Below are positions 1 through 7,772 of a DNA stretch of 64,000 bases, one piece after another (positions within the stretch are counted from its first letter, which is position 1; each line of letters opens with the position of its first letter). Position numbers and translations under genes: made by a program. The notes beneath the pieces are model-generated. The model saw only the letters and a program-made list of their open reading frames with translations, did not search any database and had not been told where the DNA came from. The DNA lies in NCBI GenBank assembly GCA_964485395.1, contig CAZAJF010000016.1, positions 19,328 through 83,327 of the forward strand. Reading direction: 5' to 3'. Source of the DNA: JANNSO01 sp964485395 (lineage in GTDB: Bacteria; Spirochaetota; Spirochaetia; Treponematales; UBA12059).

Positions 1-255
1 GCCAAGATCCGAGGCGAAAGCCTCGATCTGCGCCGCCCTGAGGTAAAACGGGACGGGATTGCGCCTGGTACCCCAATGATTGGCGCTGGTGACCGCGAAA
101 ACGATTCCCTCGACGGCGTCACCGGCTTTGTCGGCGCCTGCTCCCGATTTCCCGTCATTAAGGAATTTCGCACGGCCGGACACGACTGCTTGGAGGTACG
201 CATGCTGAAACGCGGTAAGAAGATGATGCCTTCCGGGAAATAAGACGTAAGCCAC
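1..255 (-). CDS. Partial nucleotidyltransferase-like protein (C-terminus off the window)
   Basis: An open frame runs off the left edge. The only plausible start is GTG at 253-255, preceded by a purine-rich GGAAGGCGGG, about 70 bases after the recQ stop. The product begins M-A-Y-V-L-F-P-G-R-H-H-L-L-T. A beta-strand followed by a G-R-x-H-type loop resembles the nucleotide-binding start of the cytidylyltransferase/NMN-adenylyltransferase superfamily. Further on, a stretch with T-R-R-N-P-V-P-F-Y-L-R-A recalls the ATP-binding half of the same fold. About 85 residues are visible. The family assignment is inferred from these two motifs and is tentative. It probably follows recQ in the same transcript. 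Confidence 0.5.
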   Translation of the reverse strand, partial: MAYVLFPGRHHLLTAFQHAYLQAVVSGRAKFLNDGKSGAGADKAGDAVEGIVFAVTSANHWGTRRNPVPFYLRAAQIEAFASDLG

Positions 256-325
256 GCTGATACCCGCCTTCCACCGCGGTGTCGGATCCGGTTGTAACGC
301 GGGAATCCGTCCCGCATCTATGGGA

Positions 326-2155
326 TTATTCCTTGCGCAAATGCGCGAGAAAAAGCTCTCCGTATTTCTGAAGCTTAGTATCGCCTACGCCGTAAATTTT
401 TGCAAGTTCGCCCAGGCTCTTCGGTTTAGCCAGCACCATTTCCTTGAGGGTTCTATCGGGGAATACCACATACGGAGGTACTTCCGCCTCATCGGCGATC
501 TTTTTCCTGAGCTCTCTGAGCTTATGGAATAATTCGGCCGCCGCCTCGTCGCCATCCGAGGCGGCCATCGGGAAGGTCGCGCGGGAGGATGTCGGCTTGG
601 ACTTGGTCCTGCGGGAAGGCCGTGCGGCCGGAACCAAAAGAGTCTCGGGAACCATGTAGGGGTTTCGCTCGCGAAACATCAAGTACGCAGCCTGCGTAAG
701 GAGCAGCGTATTATGGTCGGGATCCCGCGCCAGATGCCCCGTGGACTCGAGACGCCTGGACAGGGCTAACCAGGCGGCGCGCTCGAGGCCGGCGCCGATG
801 CCGAAAGTAGAAAGCTCCTGATGGGCGAAGCGCAGGACTTTTTCGGTAGCTTCGCCCAAGAGCACGTCCACGATATGTGCCGCTCCGAACGATTCGCCGC
901 AGCGCTTGACGCACGACAGGAATTTCAGCGCTGGAACGGAAAGATCCGCCATCGCCTTGGGACCGATGAGGCAATTGTCGCAGGCCCTGCAGGTTTCCGA
1001 TACCGAGGGCTCGCCGAAATGACGCAGGATGATATGCCGCCGGCATTGCTCGCTCTCCGCGTAATCCCGCATGGCCTCGAGCCGTTTCCGCGCCTCCCTG
1101 CGCTGATCGTCGGGTAGATCGTCGAACAGCCGCGAGGCGGAGATCATATCGCCTGAGCTGTAGAGGAGAAGGCAGTCCGACGGAAGCCCGTCGCGGCCCG
1201 CCCGTCCGATTTCCTGGTAGTAATTCTCGACGCTCTTGGGCAAGTCCGCGTGAATTACGAAGCGCACGTCCGGCTTGTCTATTCCCATGCCGAAGGCAAT
1301 GGTGGCGACCATCACGAGAATGTCGTCGCGCACGAAAGCGGACTGGTTGGCGTTGCGTTCCTCCGCGGTGAGCCCCGCGTGATACGCGGCCGCGGCGACA
1401 CCCCGCTTCCGAAGCGACTCGGCGAAATCGTCGGTACGCTTCCGGGACGCGCAATAGATTATTCCCGATTCACCGCGGTGCGCCTCCACGAAATCCACGA
1501 TGCGCCCGCGCGCGTCCTGTTTGGGCTCCACCGATATGCGTAGATTCGGCCTGTCGAAGCCGCCCAGGAAAATATCGGGGGAATTCAGTGATAAATTCTT
1601 TCTGATATCGTCACGAACGCGCTCGGTGGCCGTCGCCGTCACGGCGAGCCAGACGGCCTTCGGGAAACGCATGCGCAGGTAGCCGAGCCCCCGGTATTCA
1701 GGTCTGAAATCATGCCCCCACTCGGAGACGCAGTGCGCCTCGTCCACGACGATAAGCGAGGGAGAGGAATCGTCGAGCAGGGAAAGAAGGCGGTCGGTGC
1801 CCAGGGATTCGGGCGCGGCGTACACCAGCTTCACCTTGCCCCGCCTCACGCGCGCCTCGATGTCGCGCCGGTCTTCAGCGGAGAGGGAGCTGTTGATGAA
1901 TACAGCGTCGATACCCGCCTCCACCAAGGCCGTAACCTGGTCTCGCATGAGGGCTATTAGCGGCGAAACCACGATTGTGATGCCGGGAAGCAGGATCGCG
2001 GGTATCTGATAGCACAGGGATTTTCCGCCGCCGGTGGGCAGTACGGCCAGGCAATCCCGGCCTGCCATCACGGCGTCGATGATCTCTTTCTGAAACGGCT
2101 TGAAATCGCCATACCCGAAAACTTTCTTGAGTACCTGTCCTGCGCGGCTTTCCAT
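326..2155 (-). CDS. recQ: ATP-dependent DNA helicase RecQ
   Basis: 3'-5' DNA helicase of superfamily 2, acting in recombination and repair of stalled forks. At 609 residues it has the usual RecQ length. Seen in order: Walker A TGGGKS at residues 41-46, the DEAH box at 138-141 within the RecQ signature around D-E-A-H-C-V-S-E-W-G-H-D-F, the SF2 motif with T-A-T-A-T, the QxxGRAGRDG arginine-finger motif (QEIGRAGRDG), a zinc-binding four-cysteine region (C-R-R-H ... C-R-A-C-D-N-C) at about residues 370-400, and an HRDC-type C-terminus containing P-P-Y-V-V-F. The ATG at 2155 has only a weak ribosome-binding site. No gene lies close upstream on the same strand; a degraded phosphatase gene sits there. 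Confidence 0.95.
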   Translation of the reverse strand: MESRAGQVLKKVFGYGDFKPFQKEIIDAVMAGRDCLAVLPTGGGKSLCYQIPAILLPGITIVVSPLIALMRDQVTALVEAGIDAVFINSSLSAEDRRDIEARVRRGKVKLVYAAPESLGTDRLLSLLDDSSPSLIVVDEAHCVSEWGHDFRPEYRGLGYLRMRFPKAVWLAVTATATERVRDDIRKNLSLNSPDIFLGGFDRPNLRISVEPKQDARGRIVDFVEAHRGESGIIYCASRKRTDDFAESLRKRGVAAAAYHAGLTAEERNANQSAFVRDDILVMVATIAFGMGIDKPDVRFVIHADLPKSVENYYQEIGRAGRDGLPSDCLLLYSSGDMISASRLFDDLPDDQRREARKRLEAMRDYAESEQCRRHIILRHFGEPSVSETCRACDNCLIGPKAMADLSVPALKFLSCVKRCGESFGAAHIVDVLLGEATEKVLRFAHQELSTFGIGAGLERAAWLALSRRLESTGHLARDPDHNTLLLTQAAYLMFRERNPYMVPETLLVPAARPSRRTKSKPTSSRATFPMAASDGDEAAAELFHKLRELRKKIADEAEVPPYVVFPDRTLKEMVLAKPKSLGELAKIYGVGDTKLQKYGELFLAHLRKE

Positions 2156-2190
2156 AGACCGGAGTATATCGCAGGATACGGAATCTTGGA

Positions 2191-2222
2191 AGCGCGTCTA
2201 CGACAAAGCGCGTCTACGACAA
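2191..2222. repeat. Perfect 16-bp tandem duplication
   Basis: AGCGCGTCTACGACAA occurs twice head to tail (2191-2206 and 2207-2222) in the short spacer between the recQ start and the end of the alkaline phosphatase remnant. It has no coding role and looks like a slippage or duplication scar in decaying DNA. Confidence 0.85.
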
Positions 2223-2231
2223 GACGGGACT

Positions 2232-3150
2232 TTAACGAAGACGAAGGCCCATTGCTTTGGCCAAGTTCCCGAAAATGGCGGTATTATCCTGAAAACCGGA
2301 AAACAGGCTCGAGGAATTCCCCGAAGCGTATAAGGGTACGGGGATTCCAGTATGGTAGAAGCTGGTCCAGACGCTTCCCGCGGATTGGCTTACAAGTTTT
2401 GCGCAGGCTGTGGTTAGTGCCTCATAGGGACCATAGAGCAGCGCGGGATTTTCGCCATTGCCGGCCGCGCTCGTGCCAAGATCGGATTCGCCTCCCTTCG
2501 ATCAGGTTAAAGCCCTTCGCAAAGAATCCTGATCCTTGGCTGCCAATACCGTAAAATCAATGCCGAAATATTTCTTTATGGAAGGAACCAGATCTTCAAG
2601 CTTCGCGGCGGGAATGGAATTGGCTGCGCGATACGGGACGAGCACCCCGGAAGTCAAGGCCTCGCAGGAACCTTTCTGGGCATCGATTTTCCGGATCGCG
2701 CTTGAATACTGTGTCGCGGAAGCACCTAAGGACATGCCGCCGGTCTCATGATCCCTATTGACAATTTTATAGCCGGCATTCCCAAGTATGGGGAATATAG
2801 AAAACCGCCTCCCGCGAAATAGTCGAAGCCGCTCGACGCCAGCTGCAGCGCCGCTCCGTAATAATCAGAACATGATAAAACCTTTGCATAAAAGCCGGCC
2901 GGCGTGGCGTGATCCGGCGAGACCGTCGTGACGATACCCACTTTAAGACCCGCCGCCTTGGCATATTCGGCGATTGTCCTGAACGAAGTATTTCCGTCGG
3001 GGCTTACGTTGATGGATGCGCTCGATGTATTGTTTCCGCTGGCCATGGCCGTGACGGCACTCGCGGAGTCGGTAATCTGCGAGGTGAATCGGGGGCGGCA
3101 ACCAAACCAAGCGCGGGAAATTCCATGAAGGAAATCCGCTTGAAGCCCGG
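2232..3150 (-). pseudogene. Degraded alkaline phosphatase (PhoA family)
   Basis: Several minus-strand pieces read as one PhoA-type alkaline phosphatase. Near 3130 is M-E-F-P-A-L-G-L-V. After a frameshift come F-T-S-Q-I-T-D-S-A-S, then K-V-G-I-V-T-T-V-S-P-D-H-A-T-P-A-G-F and F-D-Y-F-A-G-G-G-F. Directly afterwards N-A-G-Y-K-I-V-N is joined to R-D-H-E-T-G-G, so the central part of the enzyme between these family landmarks is missing. An in-frame TGA at 2502-2504 interrupts the tail, yet the same frame goes on to a typical C-terminus (G-F-Q-D-N-T-A-I-F) and stops at 2232-2234. The metal/active-site serine region and signal peptide at the N-terminus are lost. The gene is inactive: it carries a truncation, an internal deletion, a frameshift and a nonsense codon. 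Confidence 0.85.
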
Positions 3151-3172
3151 CGCGGCAGGTTTACGTGCAGCG

Positions 3173-3754
3173 TCAGAATCCGACGATCGCAAGGCGTATC
3201 CTATGGAATAAAAGCAGCACATCGGGAGGAATAGGCAAGCGGCCGAGGCGAATCCCAAAATGCAGGTGCGGTCCCGTGGAGCGCCCCGTCGAGCCGGACA
3301 AACCCAAGCGCCTGAAAAAAGGAAACAAGATGACGTCCCCGGCTTTAACTTGAACGGAAGATAGATGGGCATAAAAACTGCGCAGGCCCAGGGGGTGCCG
3401 CATCCGCACGAAATTACCGGCCGAATCATCCCAACCGCCCGATTCCACGACGCCCCACGCTATGGAGCGAACCGGCGTACCTTGAGGAACCGCGATGTCT
3501 ATGGCGTTGTGGAATTCCAGGACCGGCAGCGATTTATCGGGGGCGAAGCGGAAAAAAAATGCCGAAGTTACCCTGCCCTCCACCGGAACCAGAAAAGGCG
3601 GAAGCATGATTCCGAGCAGGATGAGCAGCAGGACGGCGGAAAGCGCCTTGCGCGCGAGCGAAACGCGGCGAACCGGGGACAGGCTTTTTCGCGCGGCCAT
3701 CCTCGAACGCCGAGCCTCGAGAATGGCGTTTTTTACGCGGTCGCGTTCGTTCAC
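3173..3754 (-). CDS. M23-family (LytM-type) peptidase, membrane anchored
   Basis: Probable zinc endopeptidase or LytM-like factor acting on peptidoglycan in the periplasm. The 193-residue product has a basic N-terminus, one membrane segment at about residues 36-55, and an M23 domain. Putative zinc ligands are H82 and D86 (F-H-N-A-I-D-I-A) and H165 in G-P-H-L-H-F; H130 and H163 fill the other catalytic positions. All key residues are present, so it could be enzymatically active. The start is GTG at 3754, overlapping the stop of the upstream GNAT gene in a GTGA arrangement. This implies translational coupling in the pyrBI-GNAT-M23 operon. It ends just before the alkaline phosphatase remnant. 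Confidence 0.85.
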   Translation of the reverse strand: MNERDRVKNAILEARRSRMAARKSLSPVRRVSLARKALSAVLLLILLGIMLPPFLVPVEGRVTSAFFFRFAPDKSLPVLEFHNAIDIAVPQGTPVRSIAWGVVESGGWDDSAGNFVRMRHPLGLRSFYAHLSSVQVKAGDVILFPFFRRLGLSGSTGRSTGPHLHFGIRLGRLPIPPDVLLLFHRIRLAIVGF

Positions 3755-4350
3755 GGTTTACTTTCGTCGCGGCTGAGGTTCCCGCTCCACTCCTCGCGGA
3801 GCATGCCGAATAAATGCCGGTCGTGCCAAGAACCGTTCCACAACTGGAGCTGCCGCACGCAACCTTCCCGGCGGAACCCAAGCTTATCCGCCAGCCCCAG
3901 CATGCGGGTGTTGTATGACCAGGTTTCCAGCCCTACCCTATGGAACTCGAGCTCGCTGAAAAGCCAATCGATCCACAGAGCGAGAGCCTTTCCTCCGTAG
4001 CCCTTTCCCATCGCCGAATCAAGGCATATATCGATGCCCACCATGACGGACATCCGAGGCTGCCGCTCCCCGTACAGGGAAAGCTGCCCGATGGGCGTTC
4101 CGTCCTCCATGCAGACGAGGGCGCGAAGCGGAATCCCCGTGCGTTCACGCTCCAAGGCGGCCGCGAATTTTACGGGGTAGTCGACGCGGTAATTCGGGGC
4201 GGTCGTTTCCCATGGGGCGTCCCAGTCGCGCCACGAGCCGGTTTCGCTCCAGTGAAGAAAAGTTTCCAAGTCGGAGGCCTTCCTTCGCCGGACGAAAACA
4301 CCCGAGCCGCGGGCGAGCACACCGGGGTCGTCGGAGCGGACGCTATCCAA
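3751..4350 (-). CDS. GNAT-family N-acetyltransferase (RimJ/RimL-like)
   Basis: A 199-residue protein of the GNAT superfamily, which transfers an acetyl group from acetyl-CoA to an amine of a small molecule or protein N-terminus. Visible hallmarks are P-I-G-Q-L-S-L-Y for the central strands, the acetyl-CoA pyrophosphate loop region M-G-K-G-Y-G-G-K-A-L, and the C-terminal pattern N-T-R-M-L-G-L-A-D-K-L-G-F-R-R-E-G typical of the RimJ/RimL branch. The substrate cannot be read from the sequence. The start used here is TTG two bases after the pyrBI stop. No strong ribosome-binding site is present, so translation is probably coupled. It overlaps the M23 gene by four bases. Confidence 0.8.
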   Translation of the reverse strand: MDSVRSDDPGVLARGSGVFVRRRKASDLETFLHWSETGSWRDWDAPWETTAPNYRVDYPVKFAAALERERTGIPLRALVCMEDGTPIGQLSLYGERQPRMSVMVGIDICLDSAMGKGYGGKALALWIDWLFSELEFHRVGLETWSYNTRMLGLADKLGFRREGCVRQLQLWNGSWHDRHLFGMLREEWSGNLSRDESKP

Positions 4351-4352
4351 GG

Positions 4353-5945
4353 TCAGATATTCCAGATTTCGGAATATTCATGCTCGCGCTCGCACCACCT
4401 GCACACGAAGGTATTGCCGCCCTTGGAATCCGTCTTGCGGACGAAGTGCGTCTCGATGTGCTCCTCGTGCTTGGGATGCGATAAGCAGTTCTCGTTCTTG
4501 CAGGATATATCCGCGAAATTGTAGATCTTGGGAGGCATACCCAAGCGATATTTTTTAAACACCTCATGGTCTTTTACAAGATTGAGGGTGCAGCCCGGCG
4601 ATACCGCGCCAAGTTTCTTGAGGTCTTTTTCCCCGAAGGCCAGCACGTCGGGGACGGAGATGATACCCTTGTACTTGTCCGGCCCCTTGTTGGAGTGGTA
4701 GACGCCGTGCGAGGAGCGCAGGTTGAGGCCGAGCACGCGCCGGATCTTGTCGATGCGGTCCCATATCTCGAGCAGCGGCCTGCCGGACGCGATGTGGTCG
4801 ATGACGAGCCCGTTATCCACCGGCTTGATCCCGATCTTGTACTCGCCCTTCTGATGCGTCACGAGCGGCGCCTCCAGCACGAATTCGTCGTCCGCCTCCG
4901 CGGCCGAGTGCGGAACGCCCTTGAAGTCGTGGCCTATAACGCCGGCGCACATGGCCATCTCTATGGCGCGCGTGTAATAGCCGTTGGCGGACTGGGCGTC
5001 CCAGGCGTTGAGGCTCGTATCGTCCAGGAAATTGGGTATCGTGCAGCCGAGCCTGTCGCGCGGGAGGGGGTGATAAAATTTTGTCTGCGGTTCCAGCTTT
5101 TCCATCATGTCCTTGCGGAAGGTGACGGACTTGCGGAGCATGGGAGCTTTCTCCAATATGGATTCGCCCATGCGCTCCAGCTGAAGTCGCGTAAAGTACC
5201 AGATCTTCGCGATCTTGCCGGAGGCAAGGTAATCGTCGAGCGAAGGATAGACGCGAACGTCGAAGCCGTTGCGCTTCATCCTGTCTATATAGAAAGTCGG
5301 CATCATGAGTTCGTTCGGGGCTATCAGGTCCACGACCACTTTCTTGAACACGCACAGGCCGTCCGCCTTGGAGTGCACGGTGCGCCCGTGATACAGATCG
5401 CCTATGAGCGCCAGATGGATGCTGTCCTCGTTCCAGTTCTGCTGCTCGAGGAACGAAAATTCGTCCAGGAATTCCTGGGTTGGGTGTTCATGCTTGCCGT
5501 CACCGGCGTTGATGAACACCGGCCGCTTGTGGCCGTTGCGCTCCGCCCAGGGTCCGAGGTAGTCGGAGAGCCACCGGCAGACGCCTTCCTGCTTGGAACG
5601 GATTATATAGCAGGATTCCGGGGCGTAACCCACGAGCATCTTGATGGTGTCGGTTACGCTCTCGTTCTTGGCGAAGGAGGAAGTGGCGGTATCGAACATA
5701 TTGACGCGAACCTGATGAAACTCGGCGGCGTTGCGGAAGGATTCGCGCGTGCGCGTGGAGTTTTCCAGAAAAATCAGGTAGGCCGAATAATCGGGATCCT
5801 GAATGCGGAACTTTTCGCCCGTGCCGCCTTTCGCAACGTCTTCCTTGAGCTCGCGAGCCTTGGCGTACAGATAGCGCTGCTCGTCCACCGATAAATCGTT
5901 GACTACGGTAATGCTTCTTCCCTTGAACGGTCCGTTCCTCGTCAT
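4353..5945 (-). CDS. pyrB: Fused aspartate carbamoyltransferase catalytic-regulatory protein (PyrB-PyrI)
   Basis: Catalyses carbamoyl phosphate + aspartate to carbamoyl aspartate, the committed step of pyrimidine synthesis. Residues 1 to about 350 are the catalytic chain, with the carbamoyl-phosphate motif S-T-R-T-R at 63-67, H-P-T-Q-E and the H-P-L-P-R motif. The remainder is a PyrI-like regulatory chain (V-D-N-G-L-V-I-D-H-I) ending in a zinc-binding set C482, C487, C515 and C518. Catalytic and regulatory chains are separate proteins in E. coli; fused forms of about 530 residues are known in Treponema and Thermotoga. The ATG at 5945 has a strong AGGAGG ribosome-binding site. It heads the pyrBI-GNAT-M23 operon. 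Confidence 0.95.
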   Translation of the reverse strand: MTRNGPFKGRSITVVNDLSVDEQRYLYAKARELKEDVAKGGTGEKFRIQDPDYSAYLIFLENSTRTRESFRNAAEFHQVRVNMFDTATSSFAKNESVTDTIKMLVGYAPESCYIIRSKQEGVCRWLSDYLGPWAERNGHKRPVFINAGDGKHEHPTQEFLDEFSFLEQQNWNEDSIHLALIGDLYHGRTVHSKADGLCVFKKVVVDLIAPNELMMPTFYIDRMKRNGFDVRVYPSLDDYLASGKIAKIWYFTRLQLERMGESILEKAPMLRKSVTFRKDMMEKLEPQTKFYHPLPRDRLGCTIPNFLDDTSLNAWDAQSANGYYTRAIEMAMCAGVIGHDFKGVPHSAAEADDEFVLEAPLVTHQKGEYKIGIKPVDNGLVIDHIASGRPLLEIWDRIDKIRRVLGLNLRSSHGVYHSNKGPDKYKGIISVPDVLAFGEKDLKKLGAVSPGCTLNLVKDHEVFKKYRLGMPPKIYNFADISCKNENCLSHPKHEEHIETHFVRKTDSKGGNTFVCRWCEREHEYSEIWNI

Positions 5946-6027
5946 TCCTGTTCCTCCTACGCAAGATCATCTGCGTTACAATATATTCCACACGCGGTTC
6001 AAAAACATTTCACTCATCCAGGCTACC

Positions 6028-6056
6028 AATTTCAATTTGCCCTGCAAATTGAAATT
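6028..6056. repeat. 13-bp perfect palindrome with 3-base loop
   Basis: Arms AATTTCAATTTGC (6028-6040) and GCAAATTGAAATT (6044-6056) enclose CCT. It lies between the start of pyrBI and the terminator of the P83/100 gene. Two hairpins of nearly the same size and related sequence occur near 58.2 kb. It could be a secondary terminator stem or a member of a short dispersed palindrome family. Confidence 0.75.
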
Positions 6057-6062
6057 TCCCTA

Positions 6063-6095
6063 AAAAGAAGGCGAAAAGCCGTGAAGCCTTTCGCC
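6063..6095 (-). terminator. Rho-independent terminator of the P83/100 gene
   Basis: Read on the minus strand, GGCGAAA pairs with TTTCGCC across a short GC-rich loop and is followed by TTCTTTTT. It begins seven bases after the stop codon of the P83/100 gene, exactly where a terminator is expected. Confidence 0.8.
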
Positions 6096-6101
6096 GTATA
6101 A

Positions 6102-7757
6102 TCAGGGTGCAATCTCCGAGCTTGTTTTCAAGCCCCCCGTCTCCAGGACAATGAAGCCGCCCGCCGGCTTCTGCGCAACGAGCATACCGCCCGATTCCGT
6201 AAGGAACGTCCACTGGCTGACCGGCGCGGAAGTCGCCTTGAGCGCAAGAGTCTTGGGATCGAACATGCCCAAGGCCCATCCATTCTGCTGCTTGATCACG
6301 GCGTATATCATGTTGGATATCTTCCATACCATGGTTTCGGGGAATACGTCAACGGTGGACTGTATTGTTTTGGAGTAATCGGATTTTTCAACCCGGATCA
6401 GCCGTACAAGACCGCCCGTTCCCGTTATTTGCCCCGCCACCGCGATGAACGCGTCGCCCGCGTCCACGACGCTCGGCGCGCGTATCTGGTTCACTTCGCT
6501 CTTGCGCAGCCGTTCTCCCGTCTTTATGTCCACGAGCACGATTCGGGCAAATGGAAGATTCGGATCCATGAGCTCGAACAGCGCCACGCCCGCCGCTTCC
6601 TTGGCGGCGGCTGCGGCCACTTCGGTGGATATCTGGCTTTTCTGGTCGGTGGCGACCGCGGTACGGTCCGCGGCGATCTCTTCTTTTTTAGCGGCCACGG
6701 CCGTTTCCCGCGCGGCTACGTCCGCCTTGGCGGCGGCGACTTCGGCTTCTTTCGCGGCTACCGCGGCTGCGGCCTCTTTGTCGGCCTCGGCTGCCGCGGC
6801 GGGAGTTACCGTGATTCCGGCGTCTTGGGGCTTGCCCTTGTCCGTCGCCGCTGCGGTATCGGTCGTGGCGGCGGGGGTCGTGCCTGCCGGAGTCGTGCCG
6901 GCGGGAGTCGTGCCGGCAGGAGTCGCGGTCGCGGAAGCGGCGTCGGCCGGCTTTACCGCGGCAAGGCGCGCCTTCTCCTCGGCCAGCCGGCGTTCTTCCT
7001 CGGCGATGCGGGCTTTTTCCTTGGCGATGGCGGCTTCTTCCTGGGCTACGTCCCGCTCCTTGATGCCCACGACTTCGCGCCGTTCCTCGACGCCGCCCGT
7101 CGGTGAATCTTTTTTAACACTGTCGATAGTGGGCTTGTCCGTTATTGGCGTGGTGTTCACCGATCCTACGACTCCGGCTGCCGCCCTGGAGCTCAGGGGT
7201 ATAACGATCCTGGAGCGTCCGGCCCATTCGTCCCAGCGGGTCGAGAGGCCCACGCTGGTCTCGGTCAATTCCCTGGTCACGACCGCCTTGTACTTGGACT
7301 TGAAATAATCGAGCTTGCCTCGGTACACGGCATTGTAGACCGTAATGAACACCGCGAGCGTATCGGCGTCCTTGGCCGAGTATTTATAGGCCGTCTCGAG
7401 ATAACCGGCGATGACGCGCCGCAAATTCTTGACGTGGTCCAGGCCGCAGCCTTCGCCGAGGATCAGGATGTCCGCGTCAAAGCCCTCTTTTACAGAAGGA
7501 TCTACCGCGTGGATGAGGTAATATTTAGACGCGTCGCCGGTTCTGGCCGAGCCTTTGGCGATTGCCGTCCCCAGCGCCTGACCTATTCCGCGAATCGAAG
7601 CGGCCGTCTCGATGACGGTATGCGGGCCGCTGTAATTTATGAACTCGACCGTGGCCGCGCCGACGCTCGAAAGCTCGCTTTTATCCACATTCTGCGCACC
7701 GAGCGTAAAGAATCCGCCCGCCAGGGCTAAAAGTAAAATGGGCAATCGTTTGTTCAT
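6102..7757 (-). CDS. P83/100-family secreted protein
   Basis: Spirochaetal envelope protein of 551 residues, of the family first described as Borrelia P83/100; its function is unknown. The sequence shows a signal peptide (residues 1-21), a conserved N-terminal domain with D-A-D-I-L-I-L-G-E-G-C-G, a charged coiled-coil of K/E/A heptads at about residues 225-265, an Ala/Thr/Pro-rich low-complexity linker with three P-A-G-T-T units encoded by 15-bp repeats near 6868-6928, a second A/E/K-rich helix, and a C-terminal repeat domain that looks like a small beta-propeller. The ATG at 7757 has a GGAG ribosome-binding site. It probably belongs to one operon with the beta-propeller/HEAT gene 15 bases upstream. 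The short repeats may vary in number between strains. Confidence 0.8.
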   Translation of the reverse strand: MNKRLPILLLALAGGFFTLGAQNVDKSELSSVGAATVEFINYSGPHTVIETAASIRGIGQALGTAIAKGSARTGDASKYYLIHAVDPSVKEGFDADILILGEGCGLDHVKNLRRVIAGYLETAYKYSAKDADTLAVFITVYNAVYRGKLDYFKSKYKAVVTRELTETSVGLSTRWDEWAGRSRIVIPLSSRAAAGVVGSVNTTPITDKPTIDSVKKDSPTGGVEERREVVGIKERDVAQEEAAIAKEKARIAEEERRLAEEKARLAAVKPADAASATATPAGTTPAGTTPAGTTPAATTDTAAATDKGKPQDAGITVTPAAAAEADKEAAAAVAAKEAEVAAAKADVAARETAVAAKKEEIAADRTAVATDQKSQISTEVAAAAAKEAAGVALFELMDPNLPFARIVLVDIKTGERLRKSEVNQIRAPSVVDAGDAFIAVAGQITGTGGLVRLIRVEKSDYSKTIQSTVDVFPETMVWKISNMIYAVIKQQNGWALGMFDPKTLALKATSAPVSQWTFLTESGGMLVAQKPAGGFIVLETGGLKTSSEIAP

Positions 7758-7772
7758 TTCTTTTCTCCAATT

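Noticed and set aside
711..1454. Long minus-strand frame of 247 codons inside recQ.
   Set aside because: It is arginine-rich, has no recognisable motif and lies wholly within the well-supported recQ frame; a high-GC shadow.
4566..5894. Plus-strand frame of 442 codons opposite pyrBI.
   Set aside because: It lies entirely antisense to a clear enzyme gene and shows no family features; the fixed codon bias of the real gene opens this frame.
6868..6928. CRISPR-like or mobile repeat at the three 15-bp units.
   Set aside because: The repeats are in frame, without spacers, and encode P-A-G-T-T in a low-complexity linker of the P83/100 protein.
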